Assembly (NCBI GenBank): GCA_965226855.1
Contig: CBDDEE010000016.1
Location: 1 to 64,000, forward strand
DNA from: JAUXJB01 sp965226855
GTDB taxonomy: Bacteria > Myxococcota_A > UBA9160 > SZUA-336
Direction: 5' to 3'
DNA: 64,000 nt
Part shown: piece by piece, positions 56,459 through 64,000 of the stretch
How positions within the stretch are numbered: the stretch's first letter is position 1
How the letters are laid out: each line of letters starts with the position of its first letter
Notes under the pieces: model-generated
The model's input: the letters and a program-made list of their open reading frames with translations, nothing else
Database searches by the model: none
What the model was told of the DNA's origin: nothing
Translations under genes and position numbers: made by a program

Positions 56459-57150
56459 GCCAGGATCTGATCATCCTTGGAAGCGGCGCGCTAGCTCGGG
56501 AGGTCGCCCACCTGGTGCGCCGAATCAACAGGAGTAGCTCCGAGATATCCTGGGCCCTCAGCGCGTTCGTGACGGTGGGCGACGACGACGGTGCTGCTGG
56601 GGCGATTGATGGGTGTCCGGTGATCACTGATGTTGGTGAACTTGCCAGAAGTGGCTACGACGGCAGTGCTGCCGTAGCTGCGGGTGATCCAGAGATCGGT
56701 AGACGCATGGTGAAGCAGGTCCGCGACGTCGGTATGGACGTGCACTTTCCGGTGCTGGTGGATCCGTCCGTTCAGGTAGAGTGCGAAGATGTGGAGATGG
56801 CCGAGGGTGTCATCGTATTCGCAGGTTGTGTGTTCTCTACGGGCATCAGGCTGGGTGCGTTCACCTTTGTGAACGCTCTGTGCTTCGTGGGGCACGATGT
56901 GGAGACCGGTAGCTTCTGCCGCGTCATGCCTCACGCGTCGCTGCTCGGTGGCGTGTACCTCGGTCGCAACGTCTATGTCGGGGCTCACGCGGCCATCATG
57001 CAGTACAAGGTGATTGGTGATGACGCAAAGGTGTCCATGGGGTCGGTGGTGAGTACCAACGTCGGAGCTGGGGAAATTGTCGGGGGCAACCCAGCTCGTG
57101 TGATCAAACGCACAGGGGCCGCTCCCGCCGAGGCGGGCTTGGCTGGCTAG
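56455..57150 (+). CDS. NeuD/PglD-like sugar acyltransferase
   Basis: 231 residues. The N-terminal Rossmann-like part (LIILGSGALAREVAHLVRRI, VAAGDPEIGRRM) is followed by a left-handed beta-helix (GVIVFAGCVFSTGIRLG, NALCFVGHDVETGSFCRVMP, GAHAAIMQYKVIGDD, SMGSVVSTNVGAGE). NeuD/PglD proteins acetylate an amino or hydroxyl group of bacterial amino sugars or sialic acids. The catalytic His is in FVGHDVE. It is the last gene of the rightward glycan operon. Confidence 0.9.
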   Translation: MSQDLIILGSGALAREVAHLVRRINRSSSEISWALSAFVTVGDDDGAAGAIDGCPVITDVGELARSGYDGSAAVAAGDPEIGRRMVKQVRDVGMDVHFPVLVDPSVQVECEDVEMAEGVIVFAGCVFSTGIRLGAFTFVNALCFVGHDVETGSFCRVMPHASLLGGVYLGRNVYVGAHAAIMQYKVIGDDAKVSMGSVVSTNVGAGEIVGGNPARVIKRTGAAPAEAGLAG

Positions 57151-57275
57151 CGGATCGCGTTCCAGCTGGCACCCGGGCGAGCCGATGCTTTTCGGGAGAG
57201 GCGGAGGTTCGGGCGGCCTCCCGTCTCAGGAGCACGCTCGTTGCGGCGAAGTGGGGTTCGCCCCAGTCAGTACCG

Positions 57276-58463
57276 CTACTCGATCAGTCCTCCGCCCGCG
57301 AGCTCGCCGATCTCGGCCGCCCCGAGGCCGAGGTCCTCCGCGAGCACTTCGGCCGTGTGCTGACCGAGCAGGGGCGAGGCTTTGATCGGGACCTCGCTCG
57401 CCGATAGCCGGGGCGGGAAGCCGAGTAGCTTTACGGGCCCCACCGCCTCGTGCTCCACCGTCTTGATGAAGTCACGGGCGAGCAGGTGGGGGTCGTGGAA
57501 CAGGTCGCGCGTGTCCAGGACCGCGCTGGCGGGGACGCCGGCGTCGCCGAGCTCCACCATCGCGTCTCTCTTCGTCCGAGTGCCCGTCCACGCGGCGATC
57601 TCCTTGTAGAGCTCGGTCCCGTTCTTCTCGCGTGCGGCTCCGCTCTCGAAGCGCGGGTCGGTCAGCAGATCGCGGCGCCCGATCGTCTCGCACAGCGTCT
57701 TCCACATCCGCGTGTTGACGACCATGATGTACACGTAATCGTTGTGGCCGAAGGGCTTGCAGGCGTACATATTCGTCGGCGCCCCGGCGCCGTTCCCGCT
57801 GCGAGGCGTCGCCCGCTCGCCCCAGCCGTTGCCCGACACCATCGTGCGCATGTAGTAGGTCATCGCCTCCTGCATCGAAAGCTCGATCAGCTGACCCTCT
57901 CCAGTGCGCTGCTTCTGCACGAGCGCGGCTGTAATGGCGAGCGCCATCTGCACGCCCGTGCCGGCGTCTCCCGTCGTGGGGCCTGGCCGAAGGGGCGGTC
58001 CGTCGGGCATCCCGGTGATTGAAAAGGCCCCAGCGGCTGCCTGCGCGATCATGTCCATACACTTGTAGCTCGCGTACGGACCGCTTGTGCCGAAGCCCTT
58101 GATGCGAGCGTAGATGAGCTCGGGGTGTACGGTCTTCATCACCTCGTAGCCGAGGTCGAGCTTCTCGATCACACCGGGCCCGTAGTTCTCCACGAAAACG
58201 TCGTAGTGCGGTAGCAGCTCGAGCAGCAGCTCGCGCCCGCGGGGCTGGTCGAGCGCGATCGTGACGCTGCGCTTGTTGCTGTTCCAGTTGATGAAGTATG
58301 GGGAGTTGTCGGCCCCCTGTCGGATGCCGCGGCCGGGATCACCGACCTTTGGCTGCTCGACCTTGACCACGTCTGCGCCGAGCCACGCGAGGGCTTGCGT
58401 GCAGGAGGTTCCGGCTTCGTACTGCGTCATGTCGAGGATGCGAGTGCCCTCGAGTGCGGACAT
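57276..58463 (-). CDS. CaiB/BaiF family CoA-transferase
   Basis: 395 residues, the family norm. It transfers CoA between carboxylic acids (class III). The catalytic Asp is in TTGDAGTGVQM. Other motifs: RILDMTQYEAGTSCTQALAW, GADVVKVEQPKVGDPGR, FVENYGPGVIEKLDLGYE, YARIKGFGTSGPYA and AVLDTRDLFHDPHLLARDF. It converges with the glycan operon across about 125 nt and is divergent from the sigma factor gene. The substrate is unknown. Confidence 0.94.
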   Translation of the reverse strand: MSALEGTRILDMTQYEAGTSCTQALAWLGADVVKVEQPKVGDPGRGIRQGADNSPYFINWNSNKRSVTIALDQPRGRELLLELLPHYDVFVENYGPGVIEKLDLGYEVMKTVHPELIYARIKGFGTSGPYASYKCMDMIAQAAAGAFSITGMPDGPPLRPGPTTGDAGTGVQMALAITAALVQKQRTGEGQLIELSMQEAMTYYMRTMVSGNGWGERATPRSGNGAGAPTNMYACKPFGHNDYVYIMVVNTRMWKTLCETIGRRDLLTDPRFESGAAREKNGTELYKEIAAWTGTRTKRDAMVELGDAGVPASAVLDTRDLFHDPHLLARDFIKTVEHEAVGPVKLLGFPPRLSASEVPIKASPLLGQHTAEVLAEDLGLGAAEIGELAGGGLIE

Positions 58464-58549
58464 GCTTCGGGCCCCCTGGGCTTATCTCGTATGGTGCCAT
58501 CCTACTAGATGGTCTCGCGCCACGCAGAGCTTCGTTAGATTGGGATGCG

Positions 58550-59110
58550 ATGAGCGAGGGACCCGAGGACTGGCAGGCACTGCAGGAGCAGCTGCTCTCA
58601 GGAGACCGGGTCGCCTTCGCGCGCCTCAATCGACTGATCAGCGGCTTCCTGATCCGACTGCGCGCGTACGATTTCCGCGATGAGTGGGACGATCTTCGTC
58701 AGGAGGTCCTGGTCTCCCTGATCGCGAACGCGCGCCGCGGACGTCTGCGAGATCCTCAGGCATTCGTCGGCTACGTGCGCATCATCACGCGCAACAAGTT
58801 CATGGACAGGCTCAAGCGCAGCCTTCGCAAAGGAGAGAAGGCGGCCCTGCCCTGGGACGAGGAGACGGCCTGGCTGACAGCGAGCGCTGCCGTTGAGAGC
58901 GCAGACACGCGTGCCAGCGAGCTGTGGGCCGAGGTGCGAAAGCTGCCGCCGGAGCGGAGCCGGCTCGTGGAGGCCGTCTACCGCCAGGGCAAGACTTATC
59001 AGGAGGCTGCGGACGACGCTGGCGTTCCGCTCGGAACCGCGAAGCGCTGGCTCCGGGAGGCTCTGGCCGAGTTCCGCAAGCGCCTGGGCAGCGTTCCGGG
59101 GGCGGAGTGA
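58550..59110 (+). CDS. ECF-type RNA polymerase sigma factor
   Basis: 186 residues from ATG 58550. Region 2: FRDEWDDLRQEVLVSLIANA then YVRIITRNKFMDRLKR. Region 4: LPPERSRLVEAVYRQGKTYQ, GVPLGTAKRWLREALAEF as the helix-turn-helix. It is followed 4 nt later by a membrane anti-sigma factor gene. The signal it answers is not evident; cell-envelope stress is common for such pairs. Confidence 0.92.
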   Translation: MSEGPEDWQALQEQLLSGDRVAFARLNRLISGFLIRLRAYDFRDEWDDLRQEVLVSLIANARRGRLRDPQAFVGYVRIITRNKFMDRLKRSLRKGEKAALPWDEETAWLTASAAVESADTRASELWAEVRKLPPERSRLVEAVYRQGKTYQEAADDAGVPLGTAKRWLREALAEFRKRLGSVPGAE

Positions 59111-59114
59111 TCCG

Positions 59115-60122
59115 ATGCGGGCCCTGGGGCAGACCTATACTGAGGTGAGCTGCGACAGGGCCCAGCAGATCGACTTGCTCTCGTTCGTCTCCGAGCCCGC
59201 GGGCGAGGGGTTTGCCGCGTTTCGCAAGCATTATCCCCAGTGTCCCCGGTGCGCGGCCGAGGTCCGGGCATGGAACGAGCTGCACCTCGCGCTCCAGGAC
59301 TCGGGCGGCGCATTCGCGCATCCCGGCGCGGAGACCCTCTCCCGCTTCGAGGCGAGTCCGACCGCTCTTTCCGCCCAGGCCCGGAGCGAGATCGAGTCGC
59401 ACCTCTCCGTCTGTCCGGCCTGCCGCGACGAGCTGGGTGCGCTGCACCGCTTCGATCCCGCCCGCCTCACCTCGCCGGCCTTGACAAGCTCGGGGGGGAG
59501 CGAGACGCTGCGCACGCTGCTCGGACGACTTCGCGGTCTGGTCATGCGTCCGGTCTTCGCCTACGGCGTGGCATTGCTCCTGCTCTACCCCGCTCTACAG
59601 GGACGTCTGGAACCGAGCCCGATGATCCAACGTGCCGAGTTCGCGCGAGAGGCGGATCTCCCGCCCGCCGCAGAGTCGTTCGGAGCCTCGTCGCTGCGAG
59701 CCGAGCGCCAGACCCTCGCGGCCGAGGCGGAGGAGCCCGCGCTCCAGCCGGCGCCGCGGCGAGCTCGCGAGCTGCGGCCGGAGGCGGCTCTGGCCGAGGC
59801 GGCGGGCCCGGCCCTCGAGCGCTCCCCACGCGCCCCGAGCGCGCTCGCCGACCCGTTCCGCGCACGCTTCGACGGCCCGGTGCTCCATCTGGAGCTTCCC
59901 CCGACGGCGCGTGACATACCCGCCGAGGTGCGCGTGATCTTCCCGGAGGGCGAACGCGAGCTGCTCCAGCGCCTCGACCCGCCGGGCCCTCGCGAGCTCG
60001 CGCTAGAGCTGCCCCCCATGTGGCTCACGAGCGGCACCTACAGAGTGGGCTACAGGGCCTCGGGCGGACACTGGGTGGAGGTAGAGGTGGAACGCGGCGC
60101 GGAGTCCGACACACCCATGTGA
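59115..60122 (+). CDS. Membrane anti-sigma factor with two zinc-finger-like motifs
   Basis: 335 residues from ATG 59115. Two HxxxCxxC motifs are visible, HYPQCPRCAAEV (about residue 39) and HLSVCPACRDEL (about residue 95), as in ZAS-type anti-sigma domains. One membrane span follows (FAYGVALLLLYPALQG, about 145-160), then a Pro/Ala/Arg-rich stretch and a periplasmic beta-rich domain (PVLHLELPPTARDIPAEVRV). It should bind the ECF sigma factor encoded just upstream and release it on an envelope cue. Confidence 0.87.
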   Translation: MRALGQTYTEVSCDRAQQIDLLSFVSEPAGEGFAAFRKHYPQCPRCAAEVRAWNELHLALQDSGGAFAHPGAETLSRFEASPTALSAQARSEIESHLSVCPACRDELGALHRFDPARLTSPALTSSGGSETLRTLLGRLRGLVMRPVFAYGVALLLLYPALQGRLEPSPMIQRAEFAREADLPPAAESFGASSLRAERQTLAAEAEEPALQPAPRRARELRPEAALAEAAGPALERSPRAPSALADPFRARFDGPVLHLELPPTARDIPAEVRVIFPEGERELLQRLDPPGPRELALELPPMWLTSGTYRVGYRASGGHWVEVEVERGAESDTPM

Positions 60123-60184
60123 CGATCCCTTCGCCGAGCTCGATCCTGTTACGCTGTCAGGGAAGAGGGACACGGAGGCGGCGA

Positions 60185-60937
60185 ATGGTCGAGAACACGG
60201 TCAAGACCAGCTGGAGAGAGGGACGGCCCGCGCTCGGCTGCTGGCTCTCGATCCCGAGCGCCTGGTCCGCCGAGGTGATGGCGCGGCAGGGCTACGACTA
60301 CATCTGCCTCGACTTGCAGCACGGCCTGATCGACTACCAGACGGCGCTCGGTATGCTTCAGGCTATCAGCGCGACGCCCACGATCCCCTTCGCGCGGGTG
60401 CCTTCGAACGACTTCGGCGCCATCAACAAGGTCCTGGATGCGGGTGTGCTCGGCGTGGTCGTTCCCATGGTGAACAGCCCGGAGGAGGCCCGCGCGGTCG
60501 TGGCTGCGTGCCGGTACCATCCTGAGGGCTCGCGCAGCTTCGGGCCCACCCGTGCGGGCTACTCCGCCGGACCGGACTACTTCGCGCACGCGAACGACGA
60601 GGTGGCGTGCATCCCCATGATCGAGACGCGCCAGGCCGTGGAGCGTATCGACGAGATCCTCTCGGTCCCCGGGATTGACGCGGTCTACGTGGGTCCGGCC
60701 GATCTCAGCATCACGCTGGGCCAGCAGCCCCGCATGGACAACGAGGGGGCGTTCGAGGTCGCCCGCCAGACCATCGCGAAGGCGTGCGCAGCGCACGGTG
60801 TGACGGCAGGGATCCACGCGAACGCGTCGCTCGTCGAGAAGCACGTCGAAGCGGGCTACCGCATGATCACCATTAGCAGCGACACGGGTTCTCTGGCCTC
60901 TGGAGCCGCCCGTGACCTGCGTCTGGCGCGCGGCTGA
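60185..60937 (+). CDS. HpcH/HpaI-family class II aldolase
   Basis: 250 residues from ATG 60185 with GGAGG upstream. Metal-dependent pyruvate aldolase fold: GCWLSIPSAWSAEVMARQGY, CLDLQHGLIDYQTAL, FARVPSNDFGAINKVLDAG, VVPMVNSPEEARAVV, PMIETRQAVERIDEI (Glu metal ligand) and VYVGPADLSITLGQQP (Asp ligand). It cleaves 2-keto-3-deoxy acids. The exact substrate is open. Confidence 0.92.
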   Translation: MVENTVKTSWREGRPALGCWLSIPSAWSAEVMARQGYDYICLDLQHGLIDYQTALGMLQAISATPTIPFARVPSNDFGAINKVLDAGVLGVVVPMVNSPEEARAVVAACRYHPEGSRSFGPTRAGYSAGPDYFAHANDEVACIPMIETRQAVERIDEILSVPGIDAVYVGPADLSITLGQQPRMDNEGAFEVARQTIAKACAAHGVTAGIHANASLVEKHVEAGYRMITISSDTGSLASGAARDLRLARG

Positions 60938-60945
60938 CGGTAACT

Positions 60946-61039
60946 GTGGGACCCGGCGCGCGAGCGGTCGCGCGCCACCCACCTTCGCTCAGGCCTACGG
61001 CCTTCGCTGCGCGCGCCGCTCCGCGGCGCTTGCAGGGGG
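60946..61039 (+). repeat. Dispersed three-hairpin intergenic repeat, copy 4
   Basis: GTGGGACCCGGCGCGCGAGC through CGGCGCTTGCAGGG. It closely matches copy 3 and keeps all three hairpins: GTGG..CCAC with GCGCG/CGCGC, AGGCC/GGCCT, and GCGCCGC/GCGGCGC. It lies between the aldolase and the convergent SDR gene, just ahead of the large REP-like palindrome. Confidence 0.88.
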
Positions 61040-61056
61040 CGTCGGAGGTACGGGGA

Positions 61057-61142
61057 CGGAACTTGGGGACGGTCCTTAATCGGAACTTCCTGGTCCGAAA
61101 ACCGAGGAGTTAGTTCCGATTAAGGACCGTCCCCAAGTTCCG
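61057..61142. repeat. REP-like palindrome with perfect 31-bp arms
   Basis: Arms 61057-61087 and 61112-61142 are exact reverse complements and include CTTGGGGACGGTCCTTAATC. The 24-nt loop has its own smaller hairpin (TCCTGGT with ACCGAGGA). The GGGACGGTCC core is shared with the palindrome at 10339. Elements like this are commonly mobilised by REP-associated Y1 transposases; none is present in the window. Confidence 0.92.
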
Positions 61143-61162
61143 CGAGGCGAGGGCTTGCGCGC

Positions 61163-62005
61163 TTACTGATTGTCCAGGCCGCCCAAGGGCGCGTTCAGGA
61201 GGCCGCCGTCGCAGGGGATGGCTACGCCGGTAATGAAGCTCGCCTGAGGAGAGGCGAGAAAGGCGACGAGGGTTCCGATGTCGGCGGGCTCACCGAGCCG
61301 CCCGACGGGGGTTCGCAGCCGCGCGCCTTCCCGCAGCGGCTCGGGCATGGAGCGCACCAGGGGGGTCGCGATCAGGCCCGGCAGAACGGCGTTGGCCGTG
61401 ACGCCACGCGGCCCGAACTCCTGAGCGACGGAGCGGGTGAACGCGACCAGGCCGGCCTTGCTCGCGGAGTAGGCGGGCTGGCCCAGGCTCGGCTGGAGCG
61501 CGGCCACCGATGCGATGTTGACCACGCGTCCCCAGCCCCGCTCGGCCATGGCGGGGACGGCCGCGCGCACGCAGTGAAACGCCCCGCTCAGGTTGACCTG
61601 GACCTCGTGGCTCCAGGCCTCGGGCGTCATGGCCTCGATCCGCGCAATGTTGTTGACGATTCCAGCGTTGTTCACGAGGACGTCCACCGCTCCGAGCTCG
61701 CTGGTGCACGCCTCCACGGCCGCGAGGGCAGAGTCGGGATCGGCGACGTCCAGCGTGAGCTCCACAGAAGCCCTGCCAAGGGCGCGCACGGCCTCGGCCG
61801 TCGCCACGTCCTCGTCGGGACCGGACCAGCGCTCCCGCAGCCGGTAGTAGCGCTCCCCTTTGAAGGGCCGGGGGTGCAGATCGGCAACCGCGACAGCCGC
61901 GCCGGACTCTGCCAGTGCGAGCGCGATGCCGCGTCCAATTCCTCGCGCCGATCCTGTGACCAGCGCTACCTTGCCTTCGAGGCCTGCAGCTACGGACGTT
62001 TCCAT
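61163..62005 (-). CDS. SDR-family oxidoreductase
   Basis: 280 residues. Classical SDR: VALVTGSARGIGRGIALALA, VADLHPR (Asp after beta-2, NAD preference), NNAGIVNNIARIE, VNIASVAAL (Ser), YSASKAGLVAFTR (Tyr/Lys) and PGLIATPLV. An insertion of about 25 residues (RPFKGERYYRLRERWSGPDE) follows beta-2. It is close to FabG-type reductases, but the substrate is unknown. Confidence 0.9.
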   Translation of the reverse strand: METSVAAGLEGKVALVTGSARGIGRGIALALAESGAAVAVADLHPRPFKGERYYRLRERWSGPDEDVATAEAVRALGRASVELTLDVADPDSALAAVEACTSELGAVDVLVNNAGIVNNIARIEAMTPEAWSHEVQVNLSGAFHCVRAAVPAMAERGWGRVVNIASVAALQPSLGQPAYSASKAGLVAFTRSVAQEFGPRGVTANAVLPGLIATPLVRSMPEPLREGARLRTPVGRLGEPADIGTLVAFLASPQASFITGVAIPCDGGLLNAPLGGLDNQ

Positions 62006-62085
62006 GTCGCGCTACCGATACCAGAGGTTCCGCGCGATGGGAAGCGGAGTCGTGATATTGTTCCAGGCCTCAATCGGAGGAAGCG

Positions 62086-62439
62086 ATGAAGCTCTCTGGC
62101 GTGCACCACGTATCCTTGAACGTTCACGATACCGAGAAGGTCGGGCGGTTCTACACCGACATCCTGGGCCTCGAGAAGCTGCCGCGTCCCGACTTCGGGT
62201 TTCCGGGCATGTGGCTCCGCTCCGGCGGCCAGGAGATTCACCTGATGGAGGTGAAGGAGCATCAGGCGCCCGAAGGCTACCACTTCGCTTTCATGGTCGA
62301 AGACATCGAGGAGACCATCAAGGAGCTGACCGCGAAGGGCGTCAAGGTCAGCAAGCCCCGCGGCCTGCCCAGCGGCGCCCGCCAGTCCTTCTTCAAGGAC
62401 CCCGCGGGCAACATGATCGAGATCAACCAGCCCGTCTGA
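62086..62439 (+). CDS. VOC-family (glyoxalase-like) metalloprotein
   Basis: 117 residues with GGAGG ahead of the ATG. Motifs: GVHHVSLNVHDTEKVGRFYT (His ligand), GLEKLPRPDFGFPGMWL, GYHFAFMVEDIEETIKEL (His) and FFKDPAGNMIEINQP (Glu). Single-domain VOC proteins include glyoxalase I, epimerases and dioxygenases, and this one is not further assigned. It precedes the tryptophan dioxygenase by 64 nt on the same strand. Confidence 0.88.
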   Translation: MKLSGVHHVSLNVHDTEKVGRFYTDILGLEKLPRPDFGFPGMWLRSGGQEIHLMEVKEHQAPEGYHFAFMVEDIEETIKELTAKGVKVSKPRGLPSGARQSFFKDPAGNMIEINQPV

Positions 62440-62503
62440 GCGGGAGCGGTCCGCGACCTGCACCCCTACCATGTGCAGACCTCCCTGCTGATGGAGGCTG
62501 CGC

Positions 62504-63277
62504 GTGAGCGAACAGACCTACTCGAGCTACCTCAAGCTGGACGACCTGCTAGACCTGCAGCAGCCGCAATCCGATGGTCCCGAGCACGACGAGCTACTCT
62601 TCATCGTCGTGCATCAGGTGTACGAGCTGTGGTTCAAGCAGCTGATCCACGAGCTCGAGCACCTGCGCGGTGCCCTCTCCGAGGACCGGGTCCCGATGAT
62701 CATGTCCACCTTCAAGCGCATCCTGACCATTCTGAAGACACTCGTGGCGCAGGTGGACGTGCTGGAGACGATGACGCCAGTGACCTTCAGCTCGTTTCGA
62801 GGTCGGCTCGACGCTGCGAGCGGGCTCCAGTCCAGACAGTTTCGCGAGATCGAGTTCTTGCTGGGCAAGCGGGATACAGCGCTACCCCAGGCAGGGGAGA
62901 GTCGATCCCGGCTCGAGAAGCGTCTCCGTGAGCCCGGCCTGTACGAGTGCTTCTTGCGCTTCGTTGCGGCCAGTGGGTACCAGGTTCCGCGCGAGCTCTT
63001 CGAGCGCGATCGCGCCCTCCCGCCGGCCGAAGATCCGCAGCTACGCGAGATCCTGGTACGCATCTACCGCGAGAACGCGGCGGCGCGCGAGGTCTGCGAG
63101 CGGATGGTGGACCTGGACGAGGGCGTTCAGGAGTGGCGCTACCGTCACGTGAAGATGGTCGAGCGAACCATCGGAATGAAGCCAGGTACGGGTGGAACCG
63201 GCGGCGTCGAGTACCTGCGCGCGACCCTCTTCCGTCCGCTCTTTCCAGACTTGTGGACGATCCGCTCCTCTCTCTAG
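62504..63277 (+). CDS. kynA: Tryptophan 2,3-dioxygenase
   Basis: 257 residues from GTG 62504 (GGAG upstream). Heme enzyme that opens the tryptophan indole ring to N-formylkynurenine. Motifs: LFIVVHQVYELWFKQLIHEL, TPVTFSSFRGRLDAASGLQS, RQFREIEFLLG, the heme-ligand His in EWRYRHVKMVERTIG, and MKPGTGGTGGVEYLRATL. It is followed 8 nt later by kynureninase, giving the core of kynurenine formation. A formamidase is not seen here. Confidence 0.96.
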   Translation: MSEQTYSSYLKLDDLLDLQQPQSDGPEHDELLFIVVHQVYELWFKQLIHELEHLRGALSEDRVPMIMSTFKRILTILKTLVAQVDVLETMTPVTFSSFRGRLDAASGLQSRQFREIEFLLGKRDTALPQAGESRSRLEKRLREPGLYECFLRFVAASGYQVPRELFERDRALPPAEDPQLREILVRIYRENAAAREVCERMVDLDEGVQEWRYRHVKMVERTIGMKPGTGGTGGVEYLRATLFRPLFPDLWTIRSSL

Positions 63278-63285
63278 GCGTGGGG

Positions 63286-64000
63286 ATGAAGCCGGAACAG
63301 CTCTACGCGAGCCCGAACGCTCTGGCCCCCCACTACACGCGCTTCCGGGTCGGCGAACGTCTGCTTCTGACGGGCCATTCCCATCAGGCCTGGCCGGACC
63401 GCGCCTTCGACGCTCAGCTCGAGGCCTTCAACGATGCCGCGGAGTGGGTTGATGCGAAGTGGGACCGGGCGCTCGAGGTGGCTGCGTGCGTGAAGTCGGG
63501 CTTCGCCGCCATGCTGGGTGACACGAGCGGATCCTACGCGCTCGGCGCGAGCACGCACGAGCTGCTGGTGCGTTTTCTATCAGCTCTGCCCCTGCGGAAG
63601 CGCCCGAGGCTGGTCACCACCGATGGCGAGTTCCACAGTTTGCGCCGCCAGCTCGCGCGCCTGGCCGAGGAGGGCGTGGACGTTGTGAGGGTGGCGGCGA
63701 GACCGCCGAGCTCGCTCGGAGACCGATTGCTCGAGGCGCTGGACGACCGCACCGCGGCCGTGTTGACCTCGGCGGTGTTCTTCGAAACCGGCGAGATTGC
63801 CGACGGACTGGGCGACGTGCTGGACGGCTGCCAGCGCCACGGCGCCGAGCTGCTGGTCGATGCCTACCACGCGCTCAACGTGGTCCCGTTCCATCTTCAG
63901 GACCAGGGCTTGGCCGACGCGTACGTCGTCGGTGGCGGTTACAAGTATATGCAGATGGGTGAAGGGAACTGTTTCCTGCGTGTTCCGCCTGGACGTGCAC
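63286..64000 (+). CDS. kynU: Kynureninase-type PLP enzyme, 3' end outside window
   Basis: Uninterrupted from ATG 63286 to the right edge, 238 residues visible. Class V aminotransferase fold: LLLTGHSHQAWPDRAFDAQL, SGSYALGASTHELLVRFLSA, VTTDGEFHSLRRQLARLAE, FFETGEIADGL, LLVDAYHALNVVPF (Asp for PLP) and the PLP lysine in VGGGYKYMQMGEGNCFLRV. The position after tryptophan dioxygenase supports kynureninase (kynurenine to anthranilate). A related class V enzyme cannot be excluded because the C-terminus is missing. Confidence 0.87.
   Translation, partial: MKPEQLYASPNALAPHYTRFRVGERLLLTGHSHQAWPDRAFDAQLEAFNDAAEWVDAKWDRALEVAACVKSGFAAMLGDTSGSYALGASTHELLVRFLSALPLRKRPRLVTTDGEFHSLRRQLARLAEEGVDVVRVAARPPSSLGDRLLEALDDRTAAVLTSAVFFETGEIADGLGDVLDGCQRHGAELLVDAYHALNVVPFHLQDQGLADAYVVGGGYKYMQMGEGNCFLRVPPGRA

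Overview
This is a GC-rich bacterial chromosome segment. The gene families fit a Gram-negative, probably deltaproteobacteria-like organism (Myxococcota, Desulfobacterota or Binatota type), but no rRNA or other marker fixes the taxon. Most genes are tightly packed, with ATGA, GTGA or TGATG overlaps and frequent GTG starts. Intergenic gaps at both ends carry the same three-hairpin repeat, and two of them also carry REP-like GGGACGGTCC palindromes.

Left part (1-22.1 kb), central and redox metabolism: a GspE/PilB assembly ATPase cut by the left edge; citrate synthase; EtfBA; a metallo-beta-lactamase hydrolase; a Yip1 membrane protein; an alpha/beta-hydrolase fold protein without its nucleophile; an epimerase; an M3 oligopeptidase; a DUF255/thioredoxin protein coupled to a flavoprotein; arginine decarboxylase; and a molybdo/tungsto-pterin cluster of SDR, MoaD/ThiS-like protein, aldehyde:ferredoxin oxidoreductase, MoeA and a MoeA-periplasmic-binding-domain fusion.

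22.3-28.4 kb: a complete SUF iron-sulfur operon (Rrf2 regulator, sufB, sufC, sufD, sufS, sufU, sufT) read leftwards, with candidate Rrf2/IscR half-sites upstream.

28.7-57.2 kb: a surface-glycan locus. It encodes large multidomain glycosyltransferases and a nonulosonic (sialic-like) acid set: NeuB/SpsE synthase, SpsF, SpsG/PseG remnant, PtmE-like CBS nucleotidyltransferase, LegC-like aminotransferase, LegB-like 4,6-dehydratase and NeuD-like acyltransferase. It also has decoration genes: acyl carrier protein, left-handed beta-helix acyltransferase, FkbH-like glyceryl transferase, ATP-grasp ligase, FkbM-radical SAM fusion and CDP-alcohol phosphotransferase. The locus is visibly damaged or contingent. 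An IS5-family element splits a divergent RtcB-like gene with an exact CTAG duplication, a SpsG/PIG-L pair has lost internal sequence, FkbH needs three single-base corrections, and two glycosyltransferase genes change frame exactly at T7 runs. Genes on both sides of the locus are intact.

Inside this locus (32.6-35.3 kb) is a separate small operon: a NicO-like membrane protein, a thioredoxin-fold protein, and a UGSC-family selenoprotein whose in-frame TGA (35062-35064) is followed by a hairpin. Ordinary ORF calling splits this selenoprotein in two.

Right part (57.3-64 kb): a CaiB/BaiF CoA-transferase, an ECF sigma factor with a membrane anti-sigma factor, an HpcH/HpaI aldolase, an SDR, a VOC protein, and the start of a kynurenine pathway (tryptophan 2,3-dioxygenase and kynureninase, cut by the right edge).
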